Source: Ascochyta rabiei
Taxonomy: Eukaryota; Ascomycota; Dothideomycetes; Pleosporales; Didymellaceae
NCBI RefSeq assembly: GCF_004011695.2
Contig: NC_082415.1
Location: forward strand, 1,488,001 to 1,552,000
DNA length: 64,000 nucleotides
Reading direction: 5' to 3'
Made by a program: the position numbers and the translations under genes. Positions within the stretch are counted from its first letter, which is position 1; each line of letters starts with the position of its first letter. Below are positions 22,210 to 32,342 of the stretch, one piece after another. Below the pieces are notes generated by a model. It was not told the origin of the DNA, ran no database searches, and was given only the letters and a program-made list of their open reading frames with translations.

Positions 22210-24000
22210 ACGTACTCCACAAGCGAGCTGCCCACCCAAGCGAGCTGCCCACTTTTGCCAAGACCACACCAACACCACAACTACTTTGTAATACTACAGT
22301 ACACAGCAGCAATATACTGTACTAAATAGTAAGCTGTACTAGTCTATAGTACTCTGCGCATCTTTACTGCATGTTTGCGCGTTATGCCCTGTCTTGCTAC
22401 ATGTGCCACAGCGCCTTAAAGACTAAGTGCTCCCATTAACGCGTAACCTCTTCTTTGCCTTCTTCCTATCACTACAGGCCTTAAACTCCTTTAGAGTAGT
22501 TAGCTGCACTCCCTTACTAAACGTTAGTGTCCCTTTACGCTAGATTTGCTTTCTTTTGTGTAATTTATAACGTGTAGCAGCCTTGTTAGCTGCCTGTAGG
22601 TTAGCAACCTAGTTGCGCACTAAAACTAGTAAATGCGCCATTAGCTCTGCGCCTTTAGTAAGCTGATTAAGGGCGTCAACTATAGGCGTTGGTGAGCTAT
22701 TAGCGTGTCTCTAAATCCTCTCTCAAATCAGATTTGATTAAGACCTAAATTCTAGGGTGTTGCTTAGTGTTTTAGACTCCTATGTGCTGTTATCTATAGT
22801 AGGTGGTGTTAGTGTGCGCAGGCGTACTTTAAGCTTTAATATTACAGCCTCTAGGTTAAATAGGACTAGACTAGTGCCTCTAAATCCTCCCTGTATGTTG
22901 CTATTAGTAATTAAAGCATTAAAAGCAGCTTTAAAGCACGGCAAGAACTTAAGTTTAGTAATATGTGTGATCTTGCTGCGCATCAGCCGCTTGGCTTGGC
23001 GGCCATAGGCCTTCTTTAATGGGGAGAAACAACCTACGTTAAGTGGCTGCAGCAGGTGCAACAAGTGTAGAGGCATGCACAGAGTAATAATATTATGCTC
23101 CTCACAGTACTGGTAGAATTCAACCAAGTTGTGGCTCTTGTGGCCGTCCAGAATAAGCAGCTAGTAGCTACTAACAGTGCGCGCCTTTGTGTGCTCATTA
23201 AAGTGCTTTAACTACTTAACTCTAAGCTTATTGTTAGTCTAGCTATTATTAGAGATATTAAGAACCTAGTTGTTAGGTATACTGGGCTCCTTGTACCAGG
23301 CTGAGAGGTAGTGCTTGCTAGAGAAGATAATGAAGGGTGAGATAGACCAGCCCTTTGCATTAATGCCCTAGATGATACTTGTCCACTCACAGTCGCCCTA
23401 CTGCACTGTCTTTAGTCTCCCTTAACGCTTAGAGCCTGTAATAACAGCTCCTGTTAATATAGTGCCTATTATAAAGCCAGATTTGTTAAAGTTATAGGTG
23501 TCTTTATCTAGGATACTATACTTAGCTTTAGTATTCTCTACAAGCTAGAACCAGTTGCTAATTACCTTAGGATCCTTACAAAGCGCTCTCTTATAGTCAT
23601 ACTTGCAATTAAACTTGACTTTAAGCTCTAGCTAACGTTTAACAAAGTTGGCAGCCTAGTTCTTGCTAACAGGGGTCTGATGGCGCTTAGCAAGCAGAGA
23701 ATTAGCCATATCCTCTACATCAGCAAGCTGGGGCAAGTATCCTTGCTCGTCTAGCTTTAGTACATGCTGGACAATCACCTCCTCTTCAGTGCTAGTCATC
23801 CTTATTATGTTAGGCTTGCAATTGCGTTAAGAGAGCGTTCCTGCGCGTTAAGTGTCTAGTGTTCTTCTAGGAACTTTGTAGATTGCTGCTGCGCGTCGCA
23901 CGGTTGCTGCGTTGAGGCATTATGAGTTAAGTGAAGTTTAGTGTGGTCTTGGCAAAAGTGGGCAGCTTGCTTGGGTGGGCAGCTCGCTTGTGGAGTACGT
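22210..24000 (-). mobile_element. Nested pogo/Fot1-like DNA transposon
   Basis: The element is 1,791 bp with inverted ends beginning ACGTACTCCACAAGCGAGCT and TA duplications at 22208-22209 and 24001-24002. It is inserted in the right terminal repeat of the outer element: joining the flanks restores GGGG-TA-CGT, the mirror of the outer left end. The subterminal motif with core AAGCGAGCTGCCCA is doubled. It is the youngest of the three elements in this nest, judged by order of insertion and lower decay. Confidence 0.92.
22390..23799 (-). pseudogene. DDE_1/Fot1-family transposase, inactivated
   Basis: The frame starts MTSTEEEVIVQHVLKLDE at 23799 (CENP-B/HTH-like N-terminus) and can be followed to about 22400 through many stops. 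Intact pieces include YNFNKSGFIIGT, LILDGHKSH and FYQYCEEHNIITLCMP followed by LLQPLNVGCFSPLKKAYGRQ, which is typical of Fot1/pogo transposases. The first catalytic Asp (usually YNFDE) is Asn here, and several stops are TAG where the family has Trp (TGG) or Gln (CAG). All of this is explained by C-to-T/G-to-A change. The longest surviving open piece is 22780-23127. Confidence 0.88.
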
Positions 24001-24185
24001 TACGTTATTTTTTTTTGTCAAGGCCACGGCTCTGCCCACCGTGCCAAGCATGCCTCAAAAAGGTAACAATGCTCACTTTGATAGTGAGACTGTGGCCAGA
24101 ACAGTACTTATTGCCAAACAGGTCGGAGGTGAACGCGACACATGCCTGAGGCTAAGAGTCTAACGCTGAGAGCCTAACATTTTTA

Positions 24186-24260
24186 TTACTTTAATATACT
24201 AGGTTTTGTTGTTTATTTCTCTACTTAGGGACCAGCTATTTAGCTTAGTGATGTTAGTAC
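24186..24260. repeat. Repeat unit copy D, partial and decayed
   Basis: ACTAGGTTTTGTTG, a TTTCTCTACTTAGGGACCAGC block and TTAGTGATGTTAG match the left part of copies B and C. Similarity fades after about 24260. Its position beyond the transposon nest shows that the tandem array once continued across the insertion site. Confidence 0.75.
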
Positions 24261-24624
24261 TGATTGCCTAATAGGTAGTGTGCCGGTACACAGAGTAACT
24301 GCCAAGGTAGTTACTTGGAATACTTAGGTACCTGGCGGTACTGGTATAAGAGGGAAGAATAGAAGTTAACAACACCAACACCAGGACTATCAGCTACCAA
24401 GTACTAAAAAATTCATCATAAATATGCTTCCTGACTTCTTCACCCTTTACATCTATTAGTTGGCTATGCTCTACTACCTCCTTCTCTCTTGTACCAACAG
24501 GAAGCATTCCTGCACTTGAGTGGTCGTTCTTTAGCGCTGCCTATAATTGATTGTAGAGAGAGGTGGAATGGGAGACAACTTTTTTTTAGTGTTTTGGTGT
24601 TGTTATGAAGGATCGTGAGGAGGA

Positions 24625-24753
24625 GAAGAGGAAGAAGAAGAAGAAGAAGAAGAAGAAGAAGAAGAAGAAGAAGAAGAAGAAGAAGAAGAAGAAGAAGAAG
24701 AAGAAGAAGAAGAAGAAGAAGAAGAAGAAGAAGAAGAAGAAGAAAAAGAAGAA
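24625..24753. repeat. (GAA)n trinucleotide repeat, about 40 units
   Basis: Long, nearly pure purine tract (AAG/GAA) with one AAAAAG interruption near its right end. Poly-Lys and poly-Leu frames through it are artefacts. Confidence 0.95.
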
Positions 24754-27143
24754 GCAAAAGGATGTAGTAGTCTGCCAGCATTATAATTATCAGCTCAACC
24801 CTTCTACAGCATATCGTTCTTCCTCCAAGCCCCGTTTCAGCTTTCGCTTTCGGCTTTCAGCTGCCCGCACACAGGCTACGCAAACCTCCCAATTCACCTG
24901 ATTTGTACACACTACCCAGAGCAGAACATAATTAGTAAAACGAAAGAGCTCTAGTTAAGAGATGATGCGGGGTTTTGGTTCTCGAGTTGCATGGCAGTCG
25001 TTTGGACTTGAATTGTAATGGAGATGAGGGGGGGACGATTATGGATTTGTGGTGGGTTGTTAGTGACTACTGGAGGGTCTGCGCAGGGTGAGTGGATGAG
25101 GCATTGAGGCATCGAAGCGTGGGTTCGTAACCTGTACCCATCGATGGTCAGAACCGACCAACTGGTAGGTTTACGTGCTTGAATCAAGTCGATAGGGTGG
25201 CATCGCCGGGCTTGGATTGCAGACTTGGAGATCCTGCGTTGCGGCTTTATAGAGGTAGACTGATGCGCCGCGGTTTGTCTTGGGCTTCGCGGTGCGTTGC
25301 TCATGGCGCTCTGGGTCCGCGTACGCATTCGGGTAGTATTGCCTCGAAGAGGTTGGCGAAGTGGAGTGAGTTGGGCAGGCATGTAAATATGGCCGCCGTA
25401 TAGCTATAAATGGACAGGGCGAGTTGGGTAAATTAGCAGTGTTTTCGACCCAAAGAGAGCTAATTTGGGCTCCGCGGGTCTATGTAGAGCGGCCGGTTTC
25501 AGGGACGCAGCGCAGAGTCCGAGATTGTTTCCTTGATGTATTCGGACCAATTTCGCGCTTGAGTTCAATGGAAAAATGTGGTGTCCATGTATTACGTGAT
25601 TATGTGGGGGGAGAAGGTTTGTGTTGTGCTATCATTTGGTGGTGGTTTGACTGCTGACTCTTGCTTGGATATCGTCTGAAAACTACGTCACCCATCACGA
25701 ATCATTCCTCTCTCACGCGCTGACAAACAACATGCTGCAATCTCAAATCGCCAGCATCAGCAATTACCAAATTTTTGACAATGTCGTCAACTGGCAATTT
25801 TTTTGAAATGTGACCTTGAGCGTGGCATTTGCACGTTGCACTCCCTGGGGCCGTCCTGTTGCGATTCCGTACTACGAACCCTGGGATTCACTTGGCTTGC
25901 ATGGGTTGCTTAAGCGAGCGAGCGCTGATGCTGAGTAACCTCTTCGACTACACTCCATGTTTGATCAGCTAATCTTAGACTTCTCCGCTGTACTGATTTG
26001 CACGCTCAACCTGCGGCTCCTTTGCTAGGTTGATTTGGGTTTCCATGGCATCCGTTGCCAATCGGAGTATTGCGTTCATGCAACTTACATGGGCAAGCGA
26101 CGTTATGCTGTCCTGGGATCATTAGAATATGGGTTTGGTTCACTATGCGAGCGCTATAGGATTGAAATCTGCAACAGGACCTTCGCTATGGCCCACATCT
26201 TGCTCAGCTATTGGCAATGCTGACGTGAATGCAGACAAATGGATGGACTTGTGAGCCTTGTTAGAGTGAGTAGACGGTGAGCATTTTGCGTATCTGCCAT
26301 ACGATCCTCCAACATCACAGCATGGCCAATCGTAAGCCCACAGACCCCTGCAGTCTCGATTAGAGAAGGTAAGATTACATCGAACTGCATCGTTCCTGAC
26401 CCCTGTACTCCCGATCTGTGACCACGTTGCCATCGTGCATGCGGCTCAAACTAGGTTCTGACGCCAGCATTCATACCGCCTTGCTCTGTACGTTTGCCGT
26501 GTTATGAGCGAGATTCTGGCGACAAGAGCCTGGTTTCGAACGCCACGAGTTCTAAATCAGGACTGAATACAGTCCACGCGGTCAGGTCCTTTCTCCGTCA
26601 CTTCGCACTCATCGTGTTTGCAGATCCGGAAGCCGTACCTAATCCATCGTTGGACGGTGTATCATTGGTCCTACTACAGATGGAGGAGCGCTTCGACATG
26701 ATCCTGCAACACACCTAGTCGCCAGCCCTGTGCTGCACTACACTCGACAGCTTACGGCAAACAGGTGTAGTATGTTCGGGTGCTGAGTCGTCTATTTCCA
26801 ACCCTTTGGCCGCAGAAGGGCGGCTTACGAACGGGGCGACAAAGCTGGGGATTGGGATATAACATGGTCGAAGAACAGCAGAGAGGGCATCACAATAACA
26901 AAAAGACAAACAACTCGGCCTTGCAAATAAATCTATACAGCAAGACACTCTAACGACCTTTCGAGAAAACGCACTCCATCAACAGATTCGGCCTGCGAGT
27001 ACTCAAACTTCACTTGATCCTCCACTCAAGCAAGAGCCCCACCTCCAATCCAGCCATCCATAGTCGCGTCTCAAAGGTCTCCAAAGCCAGCTTCCTCCCT
27101 TACGCCCACTACTCAGCGCTCAAACAACCAAGACCTGCAAATC

Positions 27144-27293
27144 ATGTCTTCCTCGTCATCCGCACAGGGCAACACTTCCACCACGGGCTCGAGTTCTGGG
27201 TCTGGATCAGGCCAGTCGTACCAGCTGCCCTACGCGCCGTTCCCGTATCCCATGCCTAACACGGGAGGCTCTGGAAAGGGATCGGGCAAGTAG
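27144..27293 (+). CDS. Possible small Ser/Gly-rich protein (49 aa)
   Basis: A single open frame begins MSSSSSAQGNTSTTGSS, continues through a Gly/Ser run and an aromatic/Pro block (YQLPYAPFPYPMP), and ends GGSGKGSGK before TAG. Composition, the CAAATC context before ATG and the C-rich preceding leader look gene-like; codon use is unlike the surrounding A/T-rich DNA. I do not recognise the family with certainty. It could also be the last exon of a longer gene. Confidence 0.4.
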   Translation: MSSSSSAQGNTSTTGSSSGSGSGQSYQLPYAPFPYPMPNTGGSGKGSGK

Positions 27294-28446
27294 ACGGTCC
27301 GCCTTGGTCGGTTTTCTTTTGTCAAGCATGTGGTCGCGGCGTGTTGAAATCGATTAGATGGAGCGTTCACCCTGGAGAGTCCTACACTAGAGGTTGAATC
27401 GGTTAGACGGGGACAATGATCGTTCTGAGATGGTGGTTTGCATGTCTGGTTCTTTTCTCCAGGTCTTCTTGCGTTTGGTACTGTGGTGGTGGTGGTGGGC
27501 TTTTGCTTTTTTGTTTTTCATGCATAGACTCCACTCGTTTCTCGCATTGCATAGTTGAATGTTTCGTCTGATTCTGTACCCATCTCCTCCTTGCTGATGA
27601 CTGACTTTGTTGTTCCTTGCCTTTCTCTCTCGGCGTTGAAGTGGAATTGCACATCTCCAGTGGATCTAGATGCAGATGTGTGTTTCATGTCTACTTCTTA
27701 CCTTGGTTTGGGCGTGCAGTGAGTGCATGGCTTTGTGAAGTGTGCTCGAATCGAGAGATGACGGTAGCAACAAAGCAGAACACTCGAACAAAGAGATCTT
27801 CAGATAATGGAAATGCGAAATGCTGGCAAGGTAAGGCTATGCGGTGATGTTTTGTGCCTCAACGACTGCGCTCGAATGCGGGAATGAAGTTGCCCAGGGC
27901 CTGCCTGTGGCGGCTATGGCATCGCATTGTCCAAGCGTGATCAAGCTATAGAGGGCAAACCGGTCAGTTGGTGTGGTAGCCCATTGCTCTGATGCTTTGC
28001 TGCTTTTCAAACTACACTTGGTTGACAGGGCTGATAAGTGTGTGGTCCCTTCCATGCTGACTCCTTTCTCGCTGTCCTTTGCTACTGCTGCATATGTTTC
28101 ATGTGTGCGGTTAGCGGTCGCAGAGAGATGAACGTTGGAAACAGGAGAGGGCTGGATGTTACATAAGCAGCACGTGTGATGACGATCATCATCGGGCCAA
28201 CTTTGTGCAGCTAGGCGACCAACGCTCCAAGGCGACAACACTGCTCTCGTGCCACTGCAACGTACTGCATTTCCTTGTTCTCCTCTCCTGCGTGCTTGTT
28301 TTGCCCGCACCCTCTCTCACACTTCCTTTTCACACCTCTGCTAGCTGCGCGGATAACTCCTAGACTTCCGCCGAAGCCGTGGGATTACTCGCATCCCCCG
28401 TATCTACTACTATCTGTCCGCACTGCTGGGACAGACCTCCAACATC
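27294..28446. other. Intergenic upstream of ATG27
   Basis: No supported gene. A CACGTG E-box-like hexamer lies at 28171-28176 and pyrimidine-rich DNA immediately precedes the ATG27 start. The 157-codon minus-strand frame at 27837-28310 lacks any recognisable domain. Confidence 0.5.
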
Positions 28447-29574
28447 ATGGCCCCCTCACGATCACACACGTCTCTCCTCTCTCTCCTCGCTGCCACCTCG
28501 TTACTGCCCCTCCAAGCATGGGCCTCGTTCGAGTGCAAAGACATGGCGACGCAAGGCGTGCACTTCAACTTCGAGAAGCTCGGCGGGCCACGCGTGGTAC
28601 ACTGGAAAGAGGAAGATCTGGAGCACGACTTCGAGTACAGGTACAACTTCACCCTCGACCTCTGCAGCGCGCTCAAGTCCGATTGCCATAACGGCGCTCG
28701 AGTCTGTGCCATGCGCGAGAACATCGACCTGTCGCAGGAGGGCAACTCGACAGTCACACCCATTGATATTGCTGGCACCTACACGTCCTACAACGGTCGC
28801 GACATCCAGGCCAAGTTCGAGCTGTTGCGAAACTCCAAGTCGAACTCGGACGCCGGGCGGGAAGGGTTGCGGACCGTACTACATGGAGGACGACTGCCCT
28901 TCGACGATAAGAAGACTGGGACAGACCAGCGCGCGATCATCGAATTTGTGTGCGACAAGGAGCGAACCGGCCTCGAGGGCAACGACACAGACGGCGGCAA
29001 GTCTGGCAACGACAAGGAGGGCGATAAGAAAGACGATAAGAAAGACGATAAGAAAGATGACAAGAAAGATGATAAGAAAGAGGACAATAAGGGGGACAAG
29101 AAAGAGGAGGAGAAGCAAATCAGCGGGAGAGACGAGGGCAGCAAGGACCAATGTGAGGACAGCGACGCTAGTCTGCGTTTCTGCGGATACAAAGTGGAGA
29201 ACCTGGAGAAGGACAAGAAGGCGAGAACTCTGAGGCTTGAGTGGCGCACCAAGTATGCGTGTGAAGATGCGCCGGTGGAGAGGCCTGCAAGCTCTCACTG
29301 GGGCTTCTTTGGATGGTTCTTTATCATGTAAGTCGCACTACGTTTCTTCGAAGCGGGCAGCTGCTAACGTTGATCTAGTGTTTTCCTCTCGATTGCAGCC
29401 TATCTCATCTTCGGCTCATGGCTCAACTACAACCGCTACGGCGCTCGCGGCTGGGACCTGGTCCCCCATTCGGACGCGATCCGCGATGTGCCTTACATTG
29501 CAAAGGACTTTGGGCGTAAGATCTTCCAGACTGTACAGGGTAGTGGGACTAGGGGCGGTTACGCAGCCGTCTGA
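28447..29574 (+). CDS. ATG27: Autophagy-related protein Atg27
   Basis: Exons 28447-29327 and 29379-29574 (358 aa); donor GTAAGT, acceptor TCTAG. Atg27 is a type I membrane protein cycling among Golgi, endosome and vacuole that helps Atg9 traffic. A signal peptide covers residues 1-27 (SLLSLLAATSLLPLQAWA), followed by a luminal domain with paired Cys and several N-x-S/T sites (YNFTLDLC, GNSTVT). The single transmembrane helix (WGFFGWFFI-VFLSIAAYLIF) is split by the intron. The cytosolic tail has the family signature RYGARGWDLVPH, an IRDVPYIAKDFGR block and a C-terminal GYAAV resembling the YSAV sorting signal. An inserted charged run of repeated KKDD units (about residues 195-225) sits in the luminal part. 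Confidence 0.92.
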
Positions 29575-30642
29575 GCCACCATGGGTTCGATTCAAGCGAG
29601 CCTGAACTTTCGGCTGAGGCGGGCGAAGCCTTGGAGGGAGCAAAGTATAATCACTGGCGGCGTTACGGTCGTCCAACAAGCAGTTCCTCTTGTTCTGCAC
29701 TTGTTACCTAGAACCTTTCGTGCTAACACTTTGTTAGTGCGCTTCCGTGCGCCTTCGTACAACATTGTATACATCTTCTTCCTACCCTCAGATCCCTTCT
29801 TCCAAACATTATCAGATACTGATGTATCTGCATTGCAACGCACGGCCTACACTCTAATCATGCGGTCAGATGATTGTCGATGCAGCTGCCGTTTACAGCA
29901 GGTGCAAATCCCTGCCACCGCTCGGAAATTCTCTCTTTGCATGTTCCGTTGCACATCTAAAGATCCTTAAGAAACAACACCACGTCTAGCTATGTCGTGT
30001 TTGCTGCGGGCCCTCCACGAAAATGACGCTGGTCGAAGCAGGTCTCCCTCAAATTGAAAACTTGGCAGGTTTTGAGTTTGCACATTCAAGCTCCTAATGC
30101 AAAATCTTCCTTGGCTTTATTTAAGCTCACAATCCCCATAATTACTGTTGTGGCGTGTAATCTGGGATGCCACAGGATAAAGTTGAGATCTGCGGATCTG
30201 GAGATCGCACTGCTACCCCACTTAATCCGCCAGCACATTCAGAAGGAGCTGTCGCGCCTCGCTTCGCCCCGGGGTCTTTGTTCTCCAAGCTTCACAATCG
30301 CTAAAAAGACATACCAGACCGACAAACAACAAATCATGTTACTGGCTGGCTCGGATGTTTTAAGTTCCGAGACAGATGTCTTCTGATATTAGTATTCCTG
30401 GAGGAAACAACCTGGAGAGCACGCTACACATGCACCTAACAGCGCCCCGCGGCATTTAGTCAACCAGATGTTCCAAATCCTTCTATCATCGTCAACGTCA
30501 TGTCCAGAACCGCCACTGATGACCTTTATGATGGCTGTCAATCGGAATCTCAGATTTTCTCTTGTCTCTGAACGAATGCGTCTGCTCTACTTGCAAACTA
30601 CCTGCTTTGAATCATCCCTGCAGTGTGATAGAAACAATAACT
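29575..30642. other. Intergenic
   Basis: ATG27 3-prime region and upstream region of the next plus-strand gene. Short frames only; nothing recognisable. Confidence 0.5.
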
Positions 30643-31782
30643 ATGTCTTACCTCTCGACTCAGCACGATGATCCGGCACCTCTCATCTCACAAACAAAAC
30701 TCGCCAGTATACTATCGCTACCTCATGAGCTCGCCCAATCGATTCTGGGGTTGATCACAAACTTCGAACCATGGACCTACTCGTCAATACCAGAACGCGC
30801 GGACGCAACAATCACTGATGAGAAATTGGTACCATGCACTCAGGATGCGATGCCCCTCAACATGACCTGCATCAATCGCTACATGTTGGGGCTGTCTGGC
30901 GGAAGCGGCTGGCTCATCCTTATGCTGTCACGACATCGACACCGCTTTTGTCGAAGCAAACATGATGGGATCTCGTCCGCCGTTACACAAGCACTGAGCA
31001 GAGCGAATGCACCCTTCAAGAAACTGCACTGGAAAAGTAGAGAATCCAGTTCTTGCCTTCAGATACGCGAGGACAGCGGTGCTGCCGACTGCCCGAACTC
31101 AAACTTCACGGAATTGAACAAGTCATCAGCCGAAGACGATACACTCAGACGACCGTTGACAAAAGCATCAATGGTGCGGTACCACACCTCTGTCCACTCA
31201 GAAGAAGAGGCGTACTTAGACGAGCAACCCGAGATTCGACGGAGTTCTGCCTTGCAAGATGCTGATGATGTTTCGTCACCGGCCACCGCACTGATCCTAT
31301 ACGACCCGACGCCAACAATCAAGCTCACTAAAATGGATACTGCAGAGCTTGCCAGTCGATCGGATTTATCGAAGACTGAAGCGCAGATATATGCTCTTCT
31401 TGTTGCGGTCTTAGTGACATTGACGCAATGTCGCATTTCTCTCCTTGAAGCCCTCGACAAGCTTGAGCGCGACACATCTATCCAGTCTATCGAGCCATAT
31501 GAAAGCAAAGATTTCGCGGCACCCAGAATGAGCCCCAGACTCGGTCGACCCCGCAGCCTGTCTGGATCGACCGTGGCTGATGTACAACCACACGAAGAGT
31601 TGCTGTCGTTCTCAGCGGTATCGACGGTATATAGTTCGGAAAATACTGCTAAAAGAGTGCAATGGGAAGGGAGAGATGAGGAGGTTGTGAGTCCCAAGCG
31701 GCCGAAGTTGAGCCAGTACAAGCAAGTAAGCAGTGGAAGAGTGGCTACGCTTATGGATCGATTTGAGAAGTTCCATCTTTAA
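30643..31782 (+). CDS. Hypothetical protein, possible F-box-like N-terminus
   Basis: Single open frame of 379 codons from MSYLSTQHDDPAPLISQ; the frame extends upstream to an ATG at 30562, which I reject as start because the added residues (CVCSTCKLPALNHPC) look like non-coding translation. Residues 20-75 (ILSLPHELAQSILGLITNFE...INRYMLGL) resemble the degenerate start of fungal F-box proteins. The middle is Ser/Asp-rich; a hydrophobic helix lies near IYALLVAVLVTLTQ; and the C-terminus is basic (SPKRPKLSQYK) with MDRFEKFHL at the end. Function unknown. Confidence 0.6.
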   Translation: MSYLSTQHDDPAPLISQTKLASILSLPHELAQSILGLITNFEPWTYSSIPERADATITDEKLVPCTQDAMPLNMTCINRYMLGLSGGSGWLILMLSRHRHRFCRSKHDGISSAVTQALSRANAPFKKLHWKSRESSSCLQIREDSGAADCPNSNFTELNKSSAEDDTLRRPLTKASMVRYHTSVHSEEEAYLDEQPEIRRSSALQDADDVSSPATALILYDPTPTIKLTKMDTAELASRSDLSKTEAQIYALLVAVLVTLTQCRISLLEALDKLERDTSIQSIEPYESKDFAAPRMSPRLGRPRSLSGSTVADVQPHEELLSFSAVSTVYSSENTAKRVQWEGRDEEVVSPKRPKLSQYKQVSSGRVATLMDRFEKFHL

Positions 31783-32342
31783 GACAGGTCTTCGTCAAGA
31801 GATTTCCGAACCCCGTCGATCATCTGGAGCCGTGCAGCATACCATTGCGTTAGTTCGCCAAAGCATGTGGTTCACGTTTGAGATAATAAACGAAGTATCT
31901 ATTCCGCGGATGGAGATAGTTCGAGTCAGATCATCATGTATTTCCAGCAATCAGCAGCAAGCACAGTTTTTTTGGTCATTGACATGAGCGCTTATAACAA
32001 GTCTTCCATACCCCAATTTCGCAGCGCACAACGCGGTCTGTATATTCAGCATATCCAAATACGACAAGTCCAAACGAAAAGAAACATTGTTGGCTTCAGC
32101 GGGCTCTTTTGTCTACTTTCACTAACCACTCTACCGGCCCTGAGGTAGTCAATGTACAATGCTGCCAGATATGACTACCTGGGCACGAGAAGTGAGGCGT
32201 TTCACCTCATGCCTTCATACATATCTTCCGCAACACAGCTGGTGTCAACTGAATCAGCCTCAGCCCCCTATTTGAATCAAATTTCACGACTTCCTGCGTT
32301 TATAACTAACTAAATCTTCAACTTCAACTCATAGAATCTCCA
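31783..32342. other. Intergenic
   Basis: No supported gene. A C/T-rich leader is visible just before the ATG at 32343. Confidence 0.5.

Larger units (their letters stand above)
20349..24005 (-). mobile_element. Pogo/Fot1-like DNA transposon with a second element nested in its terminal repeat
   Basis: Left end ACGTACCCCACGGGCAAGCC at 20349, right end ...GCCCGTGGGG-TA at 22209, continued as CGT at 24003-24005 after the nested element. TA target duplications lie at 20347-20348 and 24006-24007. Net length without the insert is about 1,864 bp, as expected for a Fot1-class element. A 16-bp subterminal motif, GGGC(A/G)AGCCGCTCA, is doubled at each end. The interior, on the minus strand, aligns by eye with the transposase of the nested element but is far more A/T-rich and full of stops. 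Confidence 0.88.
24006..27143. other. Gene-poor interval after the transposon nest
   Basis: It contains a fourth, partial repeat copy (about 24186-24260) and a (GAA)n run (24625-24753). A short unassigned stretch at 24010-24170 could encode 37 codons (MPQKGNNAHFDSETVA...), too short to support. A minus-strand frame at 24951-25382 (143 codons) shows no recognisable domain and I do not call it. From about 25680 to 27140 I see nothing recognisable. Confidence 0.5.

Noticed and set aside
24464..24901. Poly-Leu and poly-Lys frames
   Set aside because: Pure translation of the (GAA)n repeat.
24951..25382. 143-codon minus-strand frame
   Set aside because: No domain, no splice evidence and composition like random translation. 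Left uncalled rather than given a name.
29560..29610. tRNA B-box-like GGTTCGATTC near 29585
   Set aside because: There is no matching A-box or cloverleaf upstream; the sequence overlaps the ATG27 stop region.
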